A stretch of DNA of 40,006 nt from IMG/VR virus record IMGVR_UViG_3300022746_000009, positions 1 through 40,006 of that record; one strand, 5' to 3'. Each line of letters starts with the position of its first letter. Within the stretch, counting starts at the first letter, position 1. Of this stretch, positions 34,552-40,006 are shown in pieces. Source of the DNA: a virus. The translations under genes were made by a program, and so were the position numbers. The notes under the pieces are model-generated. The model searched no databases. It was not told the DNA's origin and saw only the letters and a program-made list of their open reading frames with translations.

Positions 34552-37500
34552 ATGCCAGCATCAATAATTGTTGCTTACGAGGCTGTTGCGGCCTATTACG
34601 CAACAAACGCAGCTTTTGCTTTTGCGGTCAACATGGTCGCGTCTGCGATTATTTCAAAGACTCTTGGCCCAAGCGGCCCCAATGTCAATGACGCTCAAGG
34701 CAACCCAAACCCCGGAAGCCGCGCCCAAGTTCCGCCCGCTGGTGACAATAAGCTGCCTGTGGTCTATGGCGCTGCCTATGTGGGTGGCATCATCACAGAC
34801 CTCAGCATCACATCGGACAATCAGCAGCTCTATTACGTTTTGTCGTTGGCTGAAGTGACAAACACCGAGACTGGCGGAACGCCTGACACCTACACCTTTG
34901 GCAATGTGTATTACGGCGGCAAGAAAGTCATCTTCAATAGCACAAACCAATATCAGGTTGACAGTCTGTTGGATGAATCGACTGGCGTGTACGACACCGC
35001 TGTGGCTGGCAAGCTGGAAATTTATCTTTACCAAAACGGTTCAAGTTCTGGCGTAAACACAACCAAGACAGCCATTGAAGTGATGAACAGCACTGGGCTT
35101 GTTTACACATGGGACTCGACCAAGTTGATGAGCAATTGCGCTTTTGCGATTGTCAAGATTGTCTACAACCAAAATGCCGGGACGACTGGTCTTCAGCAAA
35201 CCAAATTCCAGCTCACCAATAGTCGTTACAAGCCCGGTGATTGCTTCTCTGATTACCTGACATCGGAGCGCTACGGCGCGGCCATTCCTGTCTCTGCAAT
35301 TAACACTGCAAGCCTCACTGCGCTGAACACTTATTGTGATCAGTCGTTCTCGTACACGACCTACTCGGGAACGACCACAACGCAGACTCGATTCCGTTTT
35401 GACGGAACGCTGGACACAAGCCAGACCATCATGACCAATTTGCAGCTCATGGCCGCTTGCTGTGATTGCTTGCTCAAGTACAACGAGATCACTGGCCTCT
35501 GGGGTGTGATTGTTCAGACATCGACCGTTGTGCCCGTGATGGACATCAACGACTCAAACATGGTGTCGGCAATCTCAGTGTCACCCATCGACATTGCATC
35601 CAGCTACAACATTGCTGAAGTCAAGTTCCCAGATAGCACAGCACAAGATTCATTCAATTCCGCAGCGTTTGATTTGTCGGTAATTGACCCTGCCTTGCTT
35701 TATCCAAACGAACCAGTCAACAAGCAGACGATCAGCCTTCCATTGGTGAACAACAGCGTTCGTGCGCAATACCTTGCCAACCGTTTCCTGAAGGCGGCGC
35801 GTGAAGATTTGCAAATGCAATGCGAGGTTAACTATTCTGGTCTTCAGCTTGAGGCTGGCGATGTTGTTACCGTGACCAATGCCAATTACGGATGGACGGC
35901 AAAGCAGTTCCGCATCAACAAGGTGGTGGAGAAGTTTGCTGACAATGGCGCGATTACAGTGACTCTGAATCTGGCAGAGTTCAATGCGTCCGTCTACAAC
36001 GATGTGTCGATCACTCAGTTCACACCATCGCCCAACAGCGGCATTGGCGACCCTACATTCTTTGGCGTGATTTACGCGCCTACAGTTGTCAGCTCGCAGC
36101 CTTTTGCAACTACCCCTTCGTTCAGCGTTCAGGCTCGCGCAAGCAGCGCTGGCGTTGTTCAGTACGCAGAGATTTGGTACAGCGCATACTCAAACCCAAC
36201 AGCATCTCAGCGCATCTTTGCTGGCACGACTGCTGTCAATCCCGGCGGCAATCCGTACAACCCCGGCGCTACGCTTCCCGCTGTCAGCCTGACCAACATT
36301 CCAAACGGTGACTGGTACTTTTTTGCTCGAATGGTCAACGCCTTGGGCATAAGCGTGTTCTCATCGGCCTCGTCAGTTTTTGTGTGGCGACCAACCACAT
36401 TCCAGTACACGAACCGCTATTTGGCCGTAGCCTATGCTGACAACGCGACAGGAACGTCCGGGTTCAGCTACAACCCACGCAACAAGGCTTACTACGGCCT
36501 CTACAACAACGTCACAGCCAACGGCGGCACAGACCCCACGCTCTACACATGGTACGCAGCGTCACCAACATTCAGCACAGCCAACTACATTCTTTACACG
36601 AACCGACAGAACCGAAAGTTCAGTTTCAACGTGGGAAGCGCTGGCTACCTGAACTTGGGTGGAGCATTTGTTCCTTTGGAGACATCGGTCTATGACTCAA
36701 GCTCATGGTCTGGCTTGCTTGACCCTACAGGCTCATTGCAGAGCTTCATTGACCTTGATGCCCGCACAGGTCAAACAATCGTTGCTGGAGCCACTGGAGC
36801 CAACGTGAACGATGGCTTCTTGGCTGTGACAAACAACACCGACGGTTCGATGAAAGTCAACTTGCATGACTTCCTAAACTTTGGTGCTGGCGTTTACTCC
36901 AAGTCATTCAATGCAGCGACCCTGACGATTGACGTTTATGGTCGCGTGGTGGGATTTACCGAAGCTGACCAGTTCTATTACACCGAGCAAGTGTTCACGG
37001 CCACCGCAGGGCAGACAAGTTTCTCGTTCACTCATACGGTTGGATGGATTCTCGTGTTCCGCAACGGAGCGTTGTTGGGCTCATCGGACTACAGCGAAAC
37101 AGGTACTACCGTTGTGATGACGAATGCCTGTGCTGTTGGCGAGAACGTGGTGATTATTTACGCCAGAGGCGTGAGTACCAGTGTGTTCTATGAGCCGCTG
37201 AACATCACGATTGCGTCCAGCACGACCAACACGATCACTTATGCAAGCGCACCGTGGAACCAGATTGCAATTGGTGACCAGCTTTGCTTCTCCAATACTG
37301 GCACTCCAACGCTCTACACCGTCACAGGGGTAAACGCGACCACCAAGGTTGTGACATTCAGCGGAGCCATCTCTGGTGCGACCGCAGGATTGACCGTCTA
37401 TCGCTATCGCGCAGCGGGTTCAAGCTATGCTCCGTTCACTCGTTACGACCAAGCAATCTCTGGCATCACGACTTTCACCCCATCGACTTACTCGATCAAC

Positions 37501-37875
37501 AACGGTTTCGAGTCGATTTATGTTGATGGCGTTCAGTTCAGCGACATTGACTACAACATTACTGGTGCGGCGGTTGATGGCTTCCCCGGCGCTGTGAGTG
37601 GCAACCTGACCATCCTGATGTGGACACCAAACAACTTGGGCGTTCCGGCAAGCAACATCACCAACACGGTGGCTTATTCAACCAACGGCCAGACGACCTA
37701 TCCATTCTCAAGCAATCCGCTTGCAATGGAGGTGTACGCCAATGGTGCGCTGTTGTCTAAAGGCACAGGTTACGATTACACAGCAAGTGCCTCCAACTTC
37801 ATTTTGTCTACCGCTTTCACCAACAACATTACGTTGCTTAACCAACAAACTTTTGCGAGAATTGGCGCGGCTTAA
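34552..37875 (+). CDS. Central tail tip/host-specificity protein (gpJ-like)
   Basis: An 1107-residue protein, the largest in the genome. The hydrophobic N terminus (AAYYATNAAFAFAVNMVASA) is followed by the gpI/gpJ-type opening KLPVVYGAAYVGGIITDLSI and by domains near 250-520 (TYCDQSFSYTTYS, NLQLMAACCDCLLKYNEITG, AGDVVTVTNANYGWTAKQFR) that match tip-hub proteins. Residues about 545-650 are fibronectin-like (QARASSAGVVQYAEIWYSAY). The rest is Gly/Thr/Ser-rich beta structure, with two similar FRNGALLGSSDYSETGTTVV and EVYANGALLSKGTGYDYTAS units. It probably fixes host recognition at the tip. Confidence 0.85.
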   Translation: MPASIIVAYEAVAAYYATNAAFAFAVNMVASAIISKTLGPSGPNVNDAQGNPNPGSRAQVPPAGDNKLPVVYGAAYVGGIITDLSITSDNQQLYYVLSLAEVTNTETGGTPDTYTFGNVYYGGKKVIFNSTNQYQVDSLLDESTGVYDTAVAGKLEIYLYQNGSSSGVNTTKTAIEVMNSTGLVYTWDSTKLMSNCAFAIVKIVYNQNAGTTGLQQTKFQLTNSRYKPGDCFSDYLTSERYGAAIPVSAINTASLTALNTYCDQSFSYTTYSGTTTTQTRFRFDGTLDTSQTIMTNLQLMAACCDCLLKYNEITGLWGVIVQTSTVVPVMDINDSNMVSAISVSPIDIASSYNIAEVKFPDSTAQDSFNSAAFDLSVIDPALLYPNEPVNKQTISLPLVNNSVRAQYLANRFLKAAREDLQMQCEVNYSGLQLEAGDVVTVTNANYGWTAKQFRINKVVEKFADNGAITVTLNLAEFNASVYNDVSITQFTPSPNSGIGDPTFFGVIYAPTVVSSQPFATTPSFSVQARASSAGVVQYAEIWYSAYSNPTASQRIFAGTTAVNPGGNPYNPGATLPAVSLTNIPNGDWYFFARMVNALGISVFSSASSVFVWRPTTFQYTNRYLAVAYADNATGTSGFSYNPRNKAYYGLYNNVTANGGTDPTLYTWYAASPTFSTANYILYTNRQNRKFSFNVGSAGYLNLGGAFVPLETSVYDSSSWSGLLDPTGSLQSFIDLDARTGQTIVAGATGANVNDGFLAVTNNTDGSMKVNLHDFLNFGAGVYSKSFNAATLTIDVYGRVVGFTEADQFYYTEQVFTATAGQTSFSFTHTVGWILVFRNGALLGSSDYSETGTTVVMTNACAVGENVVIIYARGVSTSVFYEPLNITIASSTTNTITYASAPWNQIAIGDQLCFSNTGTPTLYTVTGVNATTKVVTFSGAISGATAGLTVYRYRAAGSSYAPFTRYDQAISGITTFTPSTYSINNGFESIYVDGVQFSDIDYNITGAAVDGFPGAVSGNLTILMWTPNNLGVPASNITNTVAYSTNGQTTYPFSSNPLAMEVYANGALLSKGTGYDYTASASNFILSTAFTNNITLLNQQTFARIGAA

Positions 37876-37884
37876 AGGAAAACT

Positions 37885-38226
37885 ATGACTCAGGCTTATA
37901 ACCTTTCGCAACTGGCGAACAACTTAAATTCCAATGGTCAGCTTGACGCTACCGATGGTCTGGTGAATGCCGTTCCGATTGCGAATGGCGGCACTGCTGC
38001 GGCGACTGCTGCTGCGGCAAGGACAAATCTGAATGTTCCCGAAAGAGATGGCACTGATGCGTCGGGCACATGGCCGATCAACATTACTGGCGAGGCTGGC
38101 TCTGTTGCTTCGCTAACCACAACCAATTGGACAGTGACTCAAGTGGGCACTGATCTTGTCTTTGAATACAATGGCGTAACCGTTGCTAAGATCACATCGA
38201 CTGGTGTGATTACTGCGCAACCATAA
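37885..38226 (+). CDS. Small fibre-type protein
   Basis: A 113-residue protein with a strong AAAGGAAAACT site. MTQAYNLSQLANNLNSNGQL, the Ala-rich helix GGTAAATAAAARTNLNVP, GTWPINITGEAGSVASLTTT and EYNGVTVAKITSTGVITAQP are widespread phage fibre elements: an anchor, a fibre-shaft repeat and a distal strand pair. It follows the tip protein and probably forms part of a side fibre or its base. Confidence 0.82.
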   Translation: MTQAYNLSQLANNLNSNGQLDATDGLVNAVPIANGGTAAATAAAARTNLNVPERDGTDASGTWPINITGEAGSVASLTTTNWTVTQVGTDLVFEYNGVTVAKITSTGVITAQP

Positions 38227-38236
38227 GGAGTAAAAA

Positions 38237-38680
38237 ATGGCATCAAGTCTTAATGGAACAGGCATCACGTTCAGCGATTCATCAACGCAATCAGTAGGTA
38301 CATCCGGTAACTTCAAATTCAATTCTGGATATGGTTCGGAAGCAATTTCCTACGGTTGCCGAGCTTGGGTGAACTTTAACGGCACAACAAGTCCTGGGAC
38401 AATTCGCTCAAGTGGCAACGTCACTTCAGTATCTAAAACAGGCACTGGCGACTTCACTGTGAACTACACAACGGCAATGCCAGACGTAAACTACAGTGTG
38501 ACTGCCTCAGGCATGCGAAATATTGCAGAAGGTACTTCAGCTCAGCCATTGACTATTCGCCCATACCACTCAACTGTGTACGGCGATGCTTTCACCACAA
38601 CGTCCATCCGCTTAAAGTCAACAGTGTATTCAGGCTCGGTAGATGACCCACTTGCTTGCAGTGTTGCAATCTTCCGCTAA
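38237..38680 (+). CDS. Small tail fibre tip protein
   Basis: A 147-residue protein with AAGGAGTAAAAA upstream. LNGTGITFSDSSTQSV is a fibre start; CRAWVNFNGTTSPGTIRSSG and TSVSKTGTGDFTVNYTTAMP, followed by PDVNYSVTASG, are a distal domain common in phages of aquatic bacteria, where it ends fibres. It is a likely receptor-contacting module supplied as a separate subunit. Confidence 0.84.
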   Translation: MASSLNGTGITFSDSSTQSVGTSGNFKFNSGYGSEAISYGCRAWVNFNGTTSPGTIRSSGNVTSVSKTGTGDFTVNYTTAMPDVNYSVTASGMRNIAEGTSAQPLTIRPYHSTVYGDAFTTTSIRLKSTVYSGSVDDPLACSVAIFR

Positions 38681-38698
38681 CCCATAGGAACAAACAAA

Positions 38699-39040
38699 AT
38701 GTCAAAAGTAATCGTCTATCCAAACAACCGTGGCGGCATCGCAATCGTCTATCCTGCTATCAACTGTGGAATTTCGCTTGAGGAAATTGCTCGCAAAGAT
38801 GTTCCATCAAATGTTCCTTATCTCCTCATTGATGAATCGACCATACCAACTGACTATGACTTTTTTGAGGCATTTGAAGCAGATTTCTCATCTCCCTATG
38901 GTTATGGAGTAGGTGCTCAGGCTTGGTTCATCGAGCAATACGAGGCAGAGCTGGCAACACTTAGCCCTGAAACAGATCAGGCGCGTATCATTCAACTTAA
39001 CCAGCAAATTGCAATTCAAAAAATGGAGGTATCAGCATGA
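38699..39040 (+). CDS. Fibre-cluster protein, conserved phage type
   Basis: A 113-residue acidic protein. VIVYPNNRGGIAIVYPAINC, LEEIARKDVPSNVPYLLIDE and FFEAFEADFSSPYG follow a pattern I know from phages where it follows fibre genes; proteins of this kind are taken as fibre assembly or accessory factors. The C-terminal helix (ETDQARIIQLNQQIAIQKME) may be a coiled coil. It is coupled by ATGA to the next gene. Confidence 0.8.
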   Translation: MSKVIVYPNNRGGIAIVYPAINCGISLEEIARKDVPSNVPYLLIDESTIPTDYDFFEAFEADFSSPYGYGVGAQAWFIEQYEAELATLSPETDQARIIQLNQQIAIQKMEVSA

Positions 39041-39270
39041 TCACGATCAATATGACCAAGGCAAAGACCATTGGCCACGACATGCGACGCGCAGCTCGTG
39101 CGGAGGAGTTCAAGCCCTTCGACGAGATCATCGCCAAGCAAATTCCCGGCACGGATATTCAATCAGTTGAAGCGCAACGTCAATCTGTACGTGATAAGTA
39201 TGCAGATATTCAGGCAAAGATTGATGCTGCGAACACGGTTGATGAGATTAAAGGGGCGTTCAATTCATGA
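39037..39270 (+). CDS. Small helical partner of the preceding fibre-cluster protein
   Basis: A 77-residue helical protein coupled by ATGA on both sides. MTKAKTIGHDMRRAARAEEF, FDEIIAKQIPGTDIQSVEAQ and the coiled-coil-like VRDKYADIQAKIDAANTVDE are what is seen in small proteins following the same upstream family in other phages. It is probably a fibre assembly accessory. No catalytic feature is seen. Confidence 0.76.
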   Translation: MITINMTKAKTIGHDMRRAARAEEFKPFDEIIAKQIPGTDIQSVEAQRQSVRDKYADIQAKIDAANTVDEIKGAFNS

Positions 39271-39362
39271 TTTTTAGCCTCATAGAAAATGAATGGCACG
39301 AACTCGAAGCGCTGGAAGATGGCACTGTGTTCGTGAATGTGTTCGCTGAAGGCAAATATTGA
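39267..39362 (+). CDS. 31-residue protein
   Basis: A very short acidic ORF (MIFSLIENEWHELEALEDG, then TVFVNVFAEGKY) starting in an ATGA overlap with the preceding stop. It ends 91 bases before the next gene. Support is limited to translational coupling and the lack of another gene in this position. Confidence 0.5.
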   Translation: MIFSLIENEWHELEALEDGTVFVNVFAEGKY

Positions 39363-39405
39363 AGTCTTTTTGACTTTGAACGACAATACAAGATAAGACC
39401 CGGAG

Positions 39406-39446
39406 CCCTGTGAGTACATGGGGAGCGTCACAACCTGAGAACAGGG
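39406..39446 (+). promoter_or_regulatory. Hairpin that can hide the ribosome binding site of a TTG-start gene
   Basis: CCCTGT (39406-39411) is complementary to ACAGGG (39441-39446), and the latter contains the AGGG of the ribosome binding site for the TTG start at 39454. Pairing would reduce initiation. The loop is 29 bases, so stability is modest. Confidence 0.4.
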
Positions 39447-39453
39447 AACTATC

Positions 39454-39942
39454 TTGGCTGTATTCAACAAAAACTCAATCACGCAAGTAAGCGGATTCAA
39501 CAATCCTTGCATTACTGGCGAACTCGTCTATCAGCAACAGACTTACTGGAATCTTGTGCTCACCGCAGAAGATGGCGTAACTCCTATCAGCCTGACTGAT
39601 GCAATCATCGACGCGCAGATCGTTCGTCGCACACTCACCAACGTACAAGACACTCGCTACGGCCTGTCGTTTGACATTGGCAACTATCAGCCAACTCCAA
39701 CTCCAATTCCATTGACCATCGTCAACCGCAATGACGACGCTGGCTCTTTCACGCTTGTGATTGACGACAATTCGTGGAGCTTGGTGGACACAGACGCAGA
39801 GATGGCGATCAACTCCGTCAATGGCGCTGGCTTTTCTGGTCGCATCAAAATCAGCTTCCCTCAGGTAAGCGCAACGCCCCCAGAAGACAACATCATCTTT
39901 TTGCTGTTCATTGTTCGTTCTGATGGCATCGTAAAAGTTTAA
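39454..39942 (+). CDS. Tail fibre/adaptor protein, BppU-like style
   Basis: A 162-residue beta-rich protein beginning at TTG; the frame is closed just upstream, so no other start is possible nearby. It has FNKNSITQVSGFNNPCITGE, LVYQQQTYWNLVLTAEDGVT, LTDAIIDAQIVRRTLTNVQD, GSFTLVIDDNSWSLVDTDAE and a closing strand pair (NIIFLLFIVRSDGIVKV), the plan of small tail/baseplate adaptor domains that attach fibres. Its last 21 codons (stop included) recur at 1-63 because of the end overlap. It is followed by the small gene at 73. Confidence 0.82.
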   Translation: MAVFNKNSITQVSGFNNPCITGELVYQQQTYWNLVLTAEDGVTPISLTDAIIDAQIVRRTLTNVQDTRYGLSFDIGNYQPTPTPIPLTIVNRNDDAGSFTLVIDDNSWSLVDTDAEMAINSVNGAGFSGRIKISFPQVSATPPEDNIIFLLFIVRSDGIVKV

Positions 39943-40006
39943 GGAGGGCTCATGGCAAATTTGAATGTCAGTGCCGTCCCAAGCAATACGAATGTCACAG
40001 TTCAAG
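39880..40006. repeat. Terminal direct repeat, copy 2 (circular closure)
   Basis: Identical to bases 1-127. It carries the end of the adaptor gene, the AAGGAGG site and the beginning of the next small gene in both copies. Confidence 0.95.
39952..40006 (+). CDS. 5' end of the small fibre-cluster gene found in full at 73-366
   Basis: The first 18 codons of the gene at 73-366, cut by the window end. It is a duplicate produced by the 127-base overlap; on the circle there is only one copy. Confidence 0.95.
   Translation, partial: MANLNVSAVPSNTNVTVQ

Noticed and set aside
39410-39490. 26-codon GTG-start ORF across the adaptor gene start
   Set aside because: It begins within the hairpin and overlaps the adaptor gene out of frame, and nothing beyond chance supports it.

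Overview
The window is a complete double-stranded DNA tailed-phage genome. Its first 127 bases (1-127) recur exactly as its last 127 (39880-40006), so the contig closes into a circle of 39,879 bp. Genes are packed with ATGA/TAATG overlaps and most short gaps hold only a ribosome binding site. The order terminase, portal, protease, capsid, connectors, tail tube, frameshifted tail chaperone, tape measure, tail tip, with no sheath or baseplate-wedge genes, indicates a lambda/HK97-type siphovirus with a long non-contractile tail. Several accessory families (C1q-like/collagen-like fibres, the small replication set, a DUF1376 replication protein) recall uncultured freshwater phages of Betaproteobacteria, but the host is a guess. 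I see no integrase, CI-type repressor, tRNA or CRISPR.

Layout, reading the circle from the packaging end. (1) 19872-34550: small and large terminase, portal, prohead protease, two tandem paralogous HK97-fold capsid genes separated by a strong terminator, connectors, tail tube, a second terminator, the gpG/gpGT-like chaperone pair with a -1 slippery site, tape measure and minor tail genes with an embedded GNAT acetyltransferase. (2) 34552-39942 and on into 73-3833: a 1107-residue tip protein, small fibre and adaptor proteins, and two fibres with Mtd-like N termini; the larger is a collagen-like S74-chaperoned fibre coupled by ATGA to a 2OG-Fe(II) dioxygenase. (3) 4378-6672: small membrane proteins, a lipoprotein, a holin candidate and an M15 endolysin. 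(4) 9973 down to 6669, leftward: a winged-helix regulator, ssDNA-binding protein, Gp157-like protein and many tiny proteins. (5) 10101-16674, rightward: a Cro/YdaS-like regulator, MazG-like NTPase, DUF1376 replication protein with internal 7-bp repeats, RusA, NinB and YbcO-like recombination nucleases, and conserved unknowns. The divergent regions 4 and 5 share a control region holding a perfect FNR-type box.

(6) About 16.79-19.76 kb stands out. Its + strand is C-rich whichever strand is coding, it holds long degenerate repetitive non-coding stretches at both ends, and its seven leftward genes all use the same AAGGGG ribosome binding site. It carries an HNH nuclease next to the terminase. A GTTTA-N6-TAAAC operator followed by CGGGGGAAA occurs upstream of both the HNH gene and the terminase, and three 13-bp repeats before the terminase gene look like a packaging site. 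This reads as a module of separate origin with its own control, whose operator also sits in front of packaging.

Most notable for follow-up: the collagen fibre-hydroxylase pair, the dual capsid genes, the compositionally distinct module with its shared operator, and the FNR-type box at the early switch.
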